Source: Azadirachta indica (taxonomy: Eukaryota; Streptophyta; Magnoliopsida; Sapindales; Meliaceae). Taken from it: 64,000 nucleotides of DNA. A program made the translations under genes and the position numbers. The stretch spans positions 5,443,269 to 5,507,268 of the forward strand of contig CM040440.1 of assembly GCA_022749755.1 (NCBI GenBank), written 5' to 3'. The notes beneath the pieces are model-generated. The model was not told the DNA's origin, did not search any database, and worked only from the letters and a program-made list of their open reading frames with translations. Shown piece by piece: positions 53,501 through 64,000 of the stretch (within the stretch, counting starts at the first letter, position 1; every line of letters starts with the position of its first letter).

Positions 53501-53532
53501 CTCTATTATACGAATTCCACGAACAGCAACAC

Positions 53533-55299
53533 ATGGCGATGGTTCTAGACAGAAAACTCGAATCCGAGTTTCCGTACTGGGCTTCCGTCCGTCGTCGTTT
53601 CCGCCCCGATTCGCCCTTCTTTGCTTCCGGCAACATCGAACGAGAACTTCTCGCCAAACAGGTTCCTTTTTCTCTTATTATTTTGTTTCTCTAATTCCGC
53701 TTTGATCTTTGTTTTCCTCGTAGCAATCTTTTGATGTAGTTGATGTGGAAATTGTCATTACTTGTTTGTAAGTTATAATTATTATTATAATAATGGTGCA
53801 GGCTGCATTGGATTTCACTGAAGATGAAAAGTACCAACTTGAGAATATGGTAACCGACGATGGCAGGTACTAGTGGTCACCTGTAATTTTATTGTTTTTG
53901 TTTTGGTTCTTTTGAATTATCGTTAGTGAAAGTAGCAATTTCATGTATTTCATTGTTCATTATTATTGTCATTTTTGAACGAATGGTTTTTGTTTAGTGG
54001 CTGACCCTGATTTAATTGAGACAATGATACATAAATCTTGAAATATGATGTTTTACTGTAGGCTTAATGCTAGTACATGTGTGTTTTATGAGTTCATACA
54101 CTTGTGCATTATGGTGAAGCGCTGATGTTTGGGCAGGGGACTCTGCTGTCCAATTGTTGGTTGTAGCTCACGCTTGAGTTCTCTAGAGGAATTTGAAGAT
54201 CATTACAGCGCTCGGCATACCGCATCTTGTTCAGTGTGTTCTAGAGTTTACCCAACGTCACGCTTGCTCAGCATACATGTTTCTGAAGCCCATGATTCTT
54301 TCTTTCAGGCAAAAGTTGCACGCGGCTATGCCATGGTATTTTTTTTTAAGTTCATATCCCTTAAATTTTTATTGCAATATAATATTTGGCATGACTAAAT
54401 CATGTGTTTCCTTTTAGTTTTTGGATATAATATGCCATAATTTTTTGGCTGAGATGGTATGGTGATTTGTGAACATCCGACTTTCTGTAACTAATAATCA
54501 CTTTTCCCTTCTATTCTAACTGTAATTTTCCTTGTGTCACATAAACTATCAGCAAATATGACCTTCTTTGTTGAATGAAACTTTTGATTCTTTTTTCTTC
54601 TGTTTTGGTTGGTTAGCTGGTACTGAGTATGCCACTTTCTAATGTTGATGTGATCACTCACCTAACCTTCCCCCAACACAAAAAGAGAAAATGAAATATG
54701 ATCAAGACATTAGGATTTTGCTTAAGAATGATGGGACCTGTTATGTATTTAACAAATTCTTGGCTTTTGCACAATAACACCTTTTCCATTCAAGTTCTTG
54801 CTGATTCTTAGAATCAGAATGAGTGATCCCAATTGTCAAACTACAGAAAATATTCATTTTGCTGTTGATTGTGCAGTTTCTTCTTGTCCTTTGGTGTTAT
54901 GATTTTTGTCTAATATTTATATTGCGGTACTTTTGTGTGTAACAGTATGAATGCTTGGTTGAAGGCTGTGGGTTGAAGTTCAAGAACTACAAAAGTCGGC
55001 AACAGCATCTGCTGGACAAGCATAAGTTTCCCACTTCCTTTGAGTTCTTCAAAAAGGCCCATCCATCCAAGAAACAGAGGCAGAAGCACCAACGTAAACA
55101 AGCTGTACATAACAAGGAAGCTTCAACTACCATGGAAGTGGAAGATGAAACCATTGATGGCCTTGTTTCAGCTGTCTCCAAACTAAGCACTTCAGACTCC
55201 ACTCCTTCGTCTGTCAGCTTTGGTCGCCACACTCGTGGCTTGACATTTGTCCCTCGAGCTGTTGTGCGTGAAAGAAGGCCAGACTCAACAAAAAGATAG
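53533..55299 (+). CDS. C2H2 zinc-finger protein, ZNF511 type
   Basis: Four exons, 53533-53661, 53802-53866, 54137-54335 and 54946-55299, join in frame to 248 residues. Three zinc fingers are visible: C69/C74/H87/H92, C96/C99/H112/H117 and C134/C139/H152/H157. The N-terminal part (1-65) has the ZNF511-like RRFRPDSPFF segment. The C-terminal region is Lys-rich (KKQRQKHQRK at about 170-180), then Ser-rich, ending HTRGLTFVPRAVVRERR. ZNF511 is widely conserved in eukaryotes but its function is poorly known; likely nuclear. The ATG at 53533 is the first in the exon, and a second ATG lies two codons on. Confidence 0.88.
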
Positions 55300-56090
55300 C
55301 CAGCATACAGTGATTTAATATGGATCTCTACAGGTGCTTCATTATTTCCCTGCAATACAATTCTGATTTCTTCTGGAGGTTGCACTGATCTTGGAACAAA
55401 TTATGAGCTGCCAGAAAAGACATATGGAGGCATGTGCATCCTCTTGAAATTCTCTATCTACATCTACAATCTGAAGTTGAAGCACTTCCAACTAGCTAAC
55501 AGCTTAATTGAGTTTGGAACCCGCTTCTCTTTGAAATGCCATGGTAGTGTTATTTGATCACATTACCTACGAATTTGAATGTCCGGATGATCATTTTATT
55601 CATTGATTTCTATGTTCTCTTGAGGAAATAGTCTTGATTTGCTGTAATTTTTCCTTTTAATTATGCAAAATTATTGTGTGGTACGTTGTCCCAACAGCGA
55701 TGCACCCACTTGATTCATCGAACATGGATTCTCTTATAATGCATTAGTATACTCTTTCGAGATTTTGACTCAATATAACATAAAAAGAGAATTCAAATTC
55801 TGCGTCTTGCATTTCAACAAGAACAAAATAAAGGACGAGGGAAATCACAAACAGAGCAGGTACAAAACGCAGTCGTTGTGAATTGCTCGTTTTGAAGAGA
55901 AAATGACAATGAAACAGGCATAAAACACTGTCGTTTTATAAAGGGTAATTTGGTCAAATAACTGGAAAGAAAATCAACTTGGTCGTCTCATCTCATGAGT
56001 CCGTCCCGTTAAATTCCACAGATCTAAACCTGAATTGCTCACTCGTTTATTACTCGTCAAAGGCATAAACGAAAACCCCAGAAGGAGAAA

Positions 56091-56419
56091 ATGGACGCCA
56101 TCGACAACGTTTTCGATCCCCTCAGAGATTTCGCAAAAGATAGCGTGCGCCTTGTTAAGAGGTGCCACAAACCCGATCGCAAAGGTACTTCAATTTTGTT
56201 TTAAGAATCTCGATTGCCTTTTCATTTTCAATTTTTTGTTTTTGTGATCTATCTTTTCCCACCTGCTGATGATTTGTTGTGTGATGATTTTGGGATTTGG
56301 CAGAATTCACGAAGGTGGCGTTCCGTACAGCGATCGGATTCGTTGTGATGGGCTTCGTCGGTTTCTTCGTAAAGTTGATCTTCATCCCGATTAACAACAT
56401 TATTGTCGGATCTAGTTAA
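56091..56419 (+). CDS. SEC61G: Protein transport protein SEC61 subunit gamma
   Basis: Single-spanning tail-anchored subunit of the ER translocon (Sec61/SecE family), which clamps the SEC61 alpha channel. Two exons, 56091-56184 and 56304-56419, join in frame to 69 residues, the standard plant length. The amphipathic N-terminal helix ([17 protein letters not shown]) is followed by [17 protein letters not shown] and one membrane helix at about 39-58, ending in the short lumenal tail INNIIVGSS. All family hallmarks are present. A possible 3'-UTR intron donor follows the stop codon (TAAG|GTACGAG). Confidence 0.95.
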
Positions 56420-56439
56420 GGTACGAGGAGATCGTTTTA

Positions 56440-58850
56440 TTTGTCTCTTCTGATTGACATTTTATAAATGATTGCACGTTAAAATTTATTTTTGGTTATA
56501 GGATATTTATTACATGTTGAAGTAGTAAATTCTTTTGTCAATAATTCGGCCTTGACGGGAATGAAATAAATCTTTGGCTCAATAAAAGAATTTAATCTGT
56601 GTTATCTTTTATTTGGTTCAGATTTCTGCGTGCTATATGCATGTTGAGTAGACCTGCTTGTTTTAGATTAGAAGAATCTCACATATTTAAATAGGTTGTT
56701 TGATGGTTCGAATTCATAAGAGCAGTTGGTAATGGACTACAAAATTTTCCCATTAAGTTTGTATATACGGTAAAATCCTATTTATAGCAGTTGTTGATTA
56801 TTGACCTATGTGTTAATTTTGTAACCAAAATGCAAAAGGAAGGTGGGGCTATATTATCTGAAGTGAAATGATCTGCAAACTTTTCAGTTTTCTTATGTTT
56901 GGGATACTGATAAAATCTGGGATAAAAAGGAAAAAAGGTTAGAATTATGAACTCTTTGATAAGATATTTAAAAAGTTCAAGACTTGAGTCTAAGATGAAG
57001 CACTTGGCCAGCCCTATAAAATAGTCTGACTTGTACAAGACTATCCCTTTATCAACTAGATGTCATGACAATAAATGATGTAAGATATTAAAGAGGGTGC
57101 TTTACTACTTTGGTTCTTTTGCTCCTGCGACTGAAAAAATTCAAGTCTGCTTTTGTCTGGATGCTGTTCTAATTAAGAGGCTGTTGTTATCTGTTTGAAA
57201 ATTCAAGTCTTTTTATAAATTTATGTTGTAGTCTACTGATAAGGATGTTTGGATGGGATATTCTATGCAGGGATTGTAATGTCAATTCAGGAATTAGATG
57301 TAATCTAGCAAACAGAAAGAATTTAACTTTATCATTCATGGTTTTTCAACCATTTGAGAATCCATTATTTGTAAATATGAATAAAGAAGTGTGTAGGATT
57401 AGAGGAACTTACAAGGTTTAATATGTTAAATGATACCTAACAATACGTGGGAATTTATATGTTAGGGGTGGGTTTGATGTTTTGTGATGTCTGATAATTC
57501 CTTTATTATGTATGGATCTTTATTGCAGAATGTTGGCAGACGTTATTATTTGCTCCTATACTGTAAATTCAGATGCCTAGTATCCTTTTTCTTTCCATGA
57601 TCTTGTGCTTAAGCTTCCTCCAAAATTTGGCGAATAGCTGTGGCATGGATGTGATTCAGGGATAATCTCACTGCTGTTGTAGTTGCTTTGTTCCTTGTGA
57701 GGTTATTTGCCATCGGATGTTGAAGCTTACATGCACTTCGGTGGATTGATCCTTGAGGTCATCTTGAAAGACTGGGGGTGATAAGTTTTATGGTTTTATG
57801 AAAAGTTGCGTGCAAGTAGTGACTTTTAATTTGCTTTTAACTCCTTTTAGCAGGCATATGTTACTCTCATGATAGATCTCGTAAATATGGTTCCACCGTC
57901 AAAATTATTGATAGTTCTTCTCCCTCAGTAATCAAATTACTTGCAAAAGAAAAAATTATCTTGGAATTGAGTATCATAAACGAGTTCAAGTTTTGTTGGT
58001 TATGGGCCACGGTTTTGTGCTTCTGGAGTAACTTTAATTGTTTCATTACACGCTTGTGCTGGCCCACTTGAGAAACTAACGGTAACAAGTTCCCTGTTAA
58101 TTGCAGACTGCATGGAGTTGCTGGCTTCTAAGATGGAAGGTCTTGGCAGCATATTGTTTTACAGTTTGAAGCAAAGAATGACTTATAACTCTTTAGGATT
58201 TTCTTGGACATTACCTCAGTCTTTGTTAAACAGTTTAGACTTTGATATGCTTTAAGCTGATTTATGGTGGAAACATTTTTCATTTTTTGTCATTCTTTAT
58301 TTTGCTCTTATATAGTGGGAACTTTTAAATCATACTGGATCCTTGCACTTGTGGCGGTGTAGTAGCAAATGCTCCAACTAGGTTCTACATTTTTTGTTTC
58401 TAATTAAAAATATGCTTAAGGCAATACATTAGCATCAACTCTCAAGTGTCAGTATCGCTTCGATCGGAATTCCGGAAGCAAAATTGAGCTGCTTTATTTT
58501 CATAAACAATTTGGGAGTAAAAACAATGTTTTGAATAGCAAACGGAAGTGATTGCAAACAAAGAATCAACTGCTTGCTGGGAAACCAGTCGGGTCTTTTA
58601 TGTAGAGTAAAATGCTTTACAAAATTCTTAGAACAATCAGGATGGAGTAGGCAAACTTGATAACATTTGTACGATGAAGTCACGAGGAGCAATTAGTTCT
58701 GAGAATGTAATTCACGAAGCATGATCAGGAAACATTTGAACACAAATCATGCAAAAAAAACCAGCGAAGGTACTAAAGAGAATCTATTTTCAAGTGTTAT
58801 GATAATGAACACCCCAAAAATAATTGAAAATGCCAAGAAACATAGGGATG
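56440..58850. other. Noncoding, probable 3' UTR/intron of SEC61G and intergenic
   Basis: No supported coding gene. Acceptor-like sites at about 57528 (TTGCAG) and 58107 (TTGCAG) allow a spliced 3' UTR for SEC61G, but this cannot be settled from sequence alone. Confidence 0.4.
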
Positions 58851-58859
58851 ATTTCAGAT

Positions 58860-59645
58860 TTAGCAAGTGGCTTGCTCATCTACGGCGTCATCGTCAGCAG
58901 AAGCCAGCACCAGCTGGGGTTGGGCTAAATAAGCTTCCTTTCTTGCTTTCTTTTTCTCCCGCTGCAATCTGAAGTACTCCCTCTTTCTTGCTCTATAGCT
59001 GTTGGGATTCTCAGGCTGCAGTTCTCTCGGATATACGCTTACCTACAAGTCATACAAATTCCACCGTCAGGGCCAGTTTGATATTCAATTCGGGAACAAT
59101 TCAAAATATATTTGGTAGAGAACTTATCAAAGACAGTAAATGAAAGGTTTCACCTTCTTCCTGTCAGGGCCAAACTTCTCAAATTTTACGAGTCCATCAA
59201 TCAAAGAGAAGATTGTATGGTCCTTTCCAAGCCCCACATTCTTCCCTGGATGAAACTGGAAATTTACTCAACATTCAAAATCACATCATTACCAGTTGCA
59301 TAAATCAAAACCGAAACATAAATCGGATTCCGAGAAATGTAGGGTTTAAACCTTGGTGCCGCGCTGGCGCACGATAATTGAGCCAGGCTTGGCGGCCTGA
59401 TCGCCAAAAATCTTAACACCAAGCCGTTGGCCTCGCGAATCACGACCGTTCTTTGTACTTCCGGCTCCCTTCTTGTGGGCGGATTCGATGGCTAACGGGA
59501 ACGTCGATTTTTGTGGGACGGGAACGGTGACTGTTCTGGGACCCACAGTAACATCGCCTTTGAAGAATGACGAGAAATTGCTTGAAGATAAAGAGAGTCC
59601 TTTAAACGCACCGGCTAGATTTACACTCATTGAAACCATTGCCAT
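58860..59645 (-). CDS. RPL27: 50S ribosomal protein L27, plastid
   Basis: bL27 sits at the peptidyl transferase centre of the plastid ribosome. Three exons, 59352-59645, 59154-59255 and 58860-59042, join in frame to 192 residues. Residues 1 to about 52 are a Ser/Val-rich transit peptide. The mature part begins near [20 protein letters not shown] and continues [20 protein letters not shown] then [20 protein letters not shown], the invariant L27 core. The plant-type C-terminal extension (about 133-192) is Lys/Arg-rich and ends in acidic residues. Everything is intact. The start is the first ATG of the MAMVSMSV transit peptide. It is transcribed divergently from the DUF579 gene 389 bases away. 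Confidence 0.95.
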
Positions 59646-59772
59646 TTTTCTCGGCTGAAAATGAAGACAAAACGTACCAATAGAAAGAAGAAGAAAAAAG
59701 GTTAACGGAGTGAGGTCTTATCTTAAAGCCAATCGCTTCATCACTGCCGCCACGTAAGCATTGAAGCCTAAA

Positions 59773-59829
59773 GGCCCAATCAAGTACACCTAAGTCCATT
59801 TTACGCAATGATTTCCTTAAATGTGGGCC
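59773..59829 (-). promoter_or_regulatory. Site II elements (GGCCCA/TGGGCC) in the RPL27 promoter
   Basis: GGCCCA at 59773-59778 and TGGGCC at 59824-59829 lie 130-185 bases upstream of the RPL27 start codon. Such elements are typical of nuclear genes for organellar ribosomal proteins. The region is also the upstream end of the divergent DUF579 promoter. Confidence 0.45.
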
Positions 59830-60034
59830 AACCTTTTGTTTTTTTATTTGTTTTTCTTTTAGCTTTCTTTCTTTTATTATTCTCTCCGCTCTACACTCTT
59901 CCAGTATTTATTTGTAGAAGTAGGTTTAATTACTGTAATTTATTTACAAATTCTTCAGTATTACTTCAAAAGGAAAAACAAAAGCAAACATTAATCACTC
60001 GAAAAGTGAAATAGTTTAAAAAAAATTCAGAGAA

Positions 60035-60883
60035 ATGAGGAATCCGTCTCGGCCTTTTGTTATGGAGCGGCCGCTCTTCCTCGGCGCGTTTCTAACCATC
60101 GCCATGACATGCTTCTTCCTCATAACCGGTTTAAGCCGAACCATGAACACGTCTTTTTCTTGCATGTACACCGGCGTCGATTCTACCGCCTCGGTAATGC
60201 AGACGCAACTCCTCGCCATCGTTCACTACGCCACCACCCGCGACTTGCCGCAACTAACCCTCCCAGAAATACGCTCTCTTTTCGACGTTCTCCTTAGTGC
60301 GGCGCCCTGCAATTTCCTCGTCTTCGGCCTCGGACACGACTCTCTTATGTGGGCAGCATTGAATCCACGTGGCACGACCTTTTTCCTCGAAGAAGACCCC
60401 AAACTGGTCCACAAGATCCTGGCACGCGCGCCCGCGCTACGGGTGTATACGATGACGTATCGAACGCAGTTGTACGAGGCCGATCACCTGCTTAGCTCGT
60501 ACAAGACGGAGATAGAGTGCTTGCCTCCGCACGTGTACCTGCAAGGTAACAACAAGTGCAGGTTAGCGTTGAACGAGTTGCCAGATGACGTGTACAACAG
60601 AGAGTGGGATGTTATATTTATAGACGCGCCACGTGGGTATTATGCGGAGGCGCCAGGTAGGATGGCGACAATATTTACGGCGGCGGTTATGGGACGTACG
60701 AGAAAGAAGCGGGGTATGACGCACGTGTTCTTGCATGATGTGGATAGAAAGGTGGAGAAATTGTATGCAGAGGAGTTTCTGTGTAACAAATATTTAGTTA
60801 AGTCTGTGGGGAAGCTTTGGCATTTTCAGATACCACCGGGAGCTTACGTCTTCCGGGGGAAGGCGGGTTGGAAGTTCTGCTGA
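60035..60883 (+). CDS. DUF579 polysaccharide O-methyltransferase-like, AGM1/AGM2 type
   Basis: Golgi type II membrane enzyme family that methylates glucuronic acid in cell-wall polymers: GXM enzymes on glucuronoxylan, AGM on arabinogalactan. Single exon, 282 residues, much more GC-rich than the surrounding DNA. Residues 13-33 form one membrane anchor. The SAM-binding loop is PCNFLVFGLGHDSLMW (91-106), followed by the acidic FFLEED (116-121). FIDAPRGYYAEAPGRMA (195-211) and THVFLHDVDR (229-238) are DUF579 signatures. The YRTQLYEADHLLSSYKTE segment resembles AGM1/AGM2 more than GXM or IRX15 in my memory, but this is not certain. The ATG at 60035 is used; a second in-frame Met at residue 10 is an alternative start. 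No damage seen. Confidence 0.85.
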   Translation: MRNPSRPFVMERPLFLGAFLTIAMTCFFLITGLSRTMNTSFSCMYTGVDSTASVMQTQLLAIVHYATTRDLPQLTLPEIRSLFDVLLSAAPCNFLVFGLGHDSLMWAALNPRGTTFFLEEDPKLVHKILARAPALRVYTMTYRTQLYEADHLLSSYKTEIECLPPHVYLQGNNKCRLALNELPDDVYNREWDVIFIDAPRGYYAEAPGRMATIFTAAVMGRTRKKRGMTHVFLHDVDRKVEKLYAEEFLCNKYLVKSVGKLWHFQIPPGAYVFRGKAGWKFC

Positions 60884-61035
60884 ACGGAAGTGAGTCGGAG
60901 ATCAGAAATTTAATTTATTTAACTGTGGATTGATTTTTGCTTGCTTTTAAGTCGAAGTAAATGCAAATAACATTTGAATTGACGATGGTGTTGGTTGCTT
61001 TTTTGCAAAAAAAAAAATATATATATATTTTTGAA

Positions 61036-61106
61036 TGTGGAGAGTGGGATTTGAACCCACGCCCTTTCGGATTAAGGTTCCCTTAGACCAACTCGGCCAT
61101 CCCCAG
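61036..61106 (-). pseudogene. tRNA-Leu pseudogene with inverted anticodon segment
   Basis: The minus strand contains a Leu-type D arm (TGGCCGAGTTGGTCTAAGG), a CCGAAAGGGC variable region and a perfect T arm (GTGGGTTCAAATCCCAC). The acceptor pairs only partly (the first pair is C-C). The whole is 71 bases instead of about 82. The anticodon arm is not formable. Where the plant tRNA-Leu(AAG) that I remember has GATTAAGGTTC, this copy has its exact reverse complement (61063-61053 region), and the flanking stem bases CGCCA and TGGT are missing. A- and B-box promoter elements look intact, so it may still be transcribed. It could not decode Leu. Confidence 0.7.
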
Positions 61107-61684
61107 TTGAATGATAGTCACGGCAATTAAGACATATTAACTTAACTAAATAGATTTTAACTGCCAGACCACATCACGACATAGGACGCAATGGTATGGA
61201 TCACTAGATAGATCATTTCTAGGATTGAGAAAAACAAGTAGCTTAGTTGCAGTTGGTATTTATATTAGTTGCCAGATATTTTGGGAGGCCAAATTCATTT
61301 TTATTCCGAAAGTAATACTTGAAAGTGTAGAATCTGCTAATAAGTTCAATGTGTCATTTCTGTAAGTCTGTTACAGGGATCGAAGCCAAGAACATTTTGT
61401 ATTTTTATATGCATTATCTGTTCCTGTTTCGGTTCATTGCTATATCCCAGTCTTTTATCAACTTTAATAATAATATAGATAAAAGATGAAAAAGAGGAGG
61501 AAACTTGGTCATTCATTTACTCTGCTACATGTCAAGGAAACCAGATGTACAAAACGAAATATAGTTTCTGCTCATAATGGTAGTAACTAACTACTGCATT
61601 GTAAAGACCATCGCACATATATTGAACATATACAATATAGAAGGCCAAAAATGAAACTAGGCTGCAGGATGAACAAGTTCCAAC

Positions 61685-64000
61685 CTACCTTGGCTTGAAT
61701 ACAGGCGACACCCTCCTTCGAACAATCTCCTGAATTTGATCTGATGACAATACTGATGCCTCACCATCAAAATTGGCATCCACCAGCTGGTGGTGCAACT
61801 GTAAGAACAGCAGAGTAACTTAAGAAAGGGAGAGAGGTTCATTTCTAAGATCAATCATCAACAGCGGGTTCACTCACTAAATCATGCAAACATTAAAAAA
61901 AAATAAAAATAAAAATCAAATTCAAAACTCCCATCCCGTATAGTAACACACAATGACGTTGAGTTGCTTTCAAGATAAAACCAATTGCTGATGTGCATTC
62001 AGGTCTGAATTTCAACCTGTCCTTCGCGAGTCAAAAATAGATAAATAAAGTGGTATGTACCTTCTCAAGAATTGCAGATTGGTCATCCAGGTGAAACCTA
62101 CGCATGTATTTTAGCATCTCCAGTTGCTGCAAAAGAAGTCACCTTCTAGATTCAGTAACACCAAATGGCAACAATTTTACTTCTCTAACTTTGGTTTCAT
62201 AGTACCTGTTCCTGTAGTATCTGTTGACTATGCATTCTTTCAGCAAATTCATCTAGTCCAAGCTCAGCTTCATCACAGGCTATCTCTTCCCTACCACAAG
62301 ACAGTATGAATACTGTTAGTGAAAGACAAGAACTAGATTCTAGATCCCCCGTATTTGATAAAATTTTCTTTTAAAGAATCAAAACCCACTAGCAATTGCA
62401 GGCATAAGGTTCATCTATCAACAAAAGCCAGTAGAAACAAAGGCTATGGATAAAAGCGCGTCTCTAACTTAAGTAACACAGATGCTAAGGCATCCAAATA
62501 AAGCAACAGTACATGTCAAGCATGCACATCACTTGCAAGAAAGGAATCCTAACTTGTTACCAAGACAATTTATATTAATCTAAATAGAAGGCCTATTGAT
62601 GTTGTCAAGGACTACAACAAATTCCACCAATTTAAAGAGAAAAATTGGCTTTTAAAATATTCATATTTTGTTTAGTCGTGCAAAGCATTTAAACCATCAA
62701 TAAGTCCATTGTCTTTAACTGGTAGTCTATAATTATTTAAAAACATTTTTTTTAGATATTGGAACAGAACAAAGAAACTTCAGCATTTGGGAGTGAACAT
62801 TCCAGATTTCACACAGATCTTCGAGCTCAAGAGACAATATGCAACCAAATGCAGAAAAATTGCATGAAGTCCTTAATATCTTGAAGGGAGTGAGTTAGAA
62901 GTTTGAGTTTTGTAGGCTTAAAAGATTACGTTTGCACAGTGGAAAAGGGATAGTTTTCCCTTCACAGATCAAAGAAGAATATTTGTTTCTTCAACTGGCC
63001 ATTATAGTCATTGCAATATTCTTCCCGTGAAAAAGGCAGAAAAGTGCAGACACAAATGAGTAATCATAATTTTCTTCTAATGTGGATTCCATGTGCGAGT
63101 CTAGCCTTATGAAATTTGACAATGAACAGCGAGAGAAAAAGAGATCTTACTTTGCCACAAATTTATAGAATTGTATCATCAAATCTCGATCGTTCTCATA
63201 AGTCATATTCACCTTTCCCAGACAACTGAGACCAAAGCTTGGATCTGCAATGGAAGAAATGACATAATTTGAACAATGTTACACCATGTATTTCTTTGCA
63301 CAGCATCATCTATGTATAGTATCTCTTACAGCTGTTACAATCTGTTTAATAGCCAGGTGAAAACAATGATTATCTGTAAAAAATAGAGAAGGCTCTGGCT
63401 CTAGATTATTACAGCTTTTGACATGGAATTCCCATGAATTTTAACTGGCAGGCCAATAATGGGAACTATCACTGGAGGATGGCTATCTTAAGCACTCTTG
63501 GGGACACCAAATTTATCTAATATGAAAGCATAGAATTACAGTCTCTGCCATATGTATATATCCTCGTCAGACTTTTCAAACCATACAGAAACTCAATTTA
63601 GTATTGCTTGCTTTCCGCATTCCTAGTTCCCATTCAAGTATAATCATACTAAATGGTGCAGGAAGATATGTATAACATGCATCTATATTCATGATAAATT
63701 ATATGGCTATGACAAACTTACTAACACCCATTTCCCGAAATATCTCTTCCTGGATTTCAGTGGTAACAGCGACAGGTTCCTGCATAACATTAACTTCATT
63801 TCAGAAATGGGTGCAAATAGTTGACCGATTATTTAATGACTCCAATTAGAGAAATGCAACTCTACAAAGTGGCAACACTTGGATTAGCATCAATTTTAGA
63901 AGACACTCAAAAACAAGATATCTTTCCGCACAGACACATATGTCCACTTGTGATGCATTGGAAGTAAGTATTTTCAAGTTTAAATCTCCAAACAAGACTG
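61685..64000 (-). CDS. Conserved-looking gene of unknown family, 3' part; 5' end outside window
   Basis: Five exons are visible in order: 63722-63779, 63151-63244, 62206-62290, 62061-62126 and 61685-61798. All join in frame at GT-AG borders and end at a TAG stop (61685-61687). The deduced fragment is acidic and helical. It includes EPVAVTTEIQEEIFREMGV, a LMIQFYKFVAKEE segment, DEAELGLDEFAERM, QLEMLKYMRRFHLDD and the end RRRVSPVFKPR. No membrane segment or catalytic motif is seen. I do not recognise the family. The stop overlaps a donor-like AG|GTAGGT, so an alternative downstream exon cannot be excluded. The upstream exons lie beyond 64000. Confidence 0.7.

Overview
This window is nuclear genomic DNA of a dicotyledonous plant. 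Genes have GT-AG introns and sit in long AT-rich intergenic sequence full of (AT)n, (A)n and (ATT)n tracts. The encoded families are plant families: WRKY, class III peroxidase, DUF3339, DUF579, plastid ABC transporter, plastid L27 and miR171. A woody rosid such as Citrus is my impression only; nothing here proves the species. There is no sign of bacterial, viral or organellar sequence.

Layout. 1-3458 (-): plastid ABC transporter ABCI11/NAP14, 3' end outside the window. 7371-10720 (+): a short-chain dehydrogenase/reductase that has lost its catalytic motif. 15018-16569 (+): a group IIc WRKY factor. 20210-21853 (-): a 75-residue membrane protein. 25165-25262 (-): a miR171 hairpin with an upstream TATA box. 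29373-29756 (+): a small protein I do not recognise. 32400-33471 (+): a small membrane protein. 34534-40146: five intronless DUF3339 genes on alternating strands. 44480-48236 (+): a nodulin-like/NFD4-type MFS transporter. 48688-48875 (-): a relic peroxidase exon. 49596-51600 (-): an intact PER55-like peroxidase. 53533-55299 (+): a ZNF511-type zinc-finger protein. 56091-56419 (+): SEC61 gamma. 58860-59645 (-): plastid ribosomal protein L27. 60035-60883 (+): a DUF579 O-methyltransferase-like enzyme. 61036-61106 (-): a damaged tRNA-Leu with an inverted anticodon loop. 61685-64000 (-): the 3' part of a conserved gene I do not recognise.

The genes do not form one pathway. The order ABCI11 ... DUF3339 - MFS - PER55 - zinc finger matches, from memory, Arabidopsis At5g14100 to At5g14140, so much of the window looks like an ancestral gene block. 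It has been expanded here by DUF3339 and peroxidase duplication and by insertion of AT-rich DNA. The most interesting items are the five-copy DUF3339 array, the SDR pseudoenzyme candidate, the miR171 locus and the rearranged tRNA-Leu. I did not find a convincing wholly new system.
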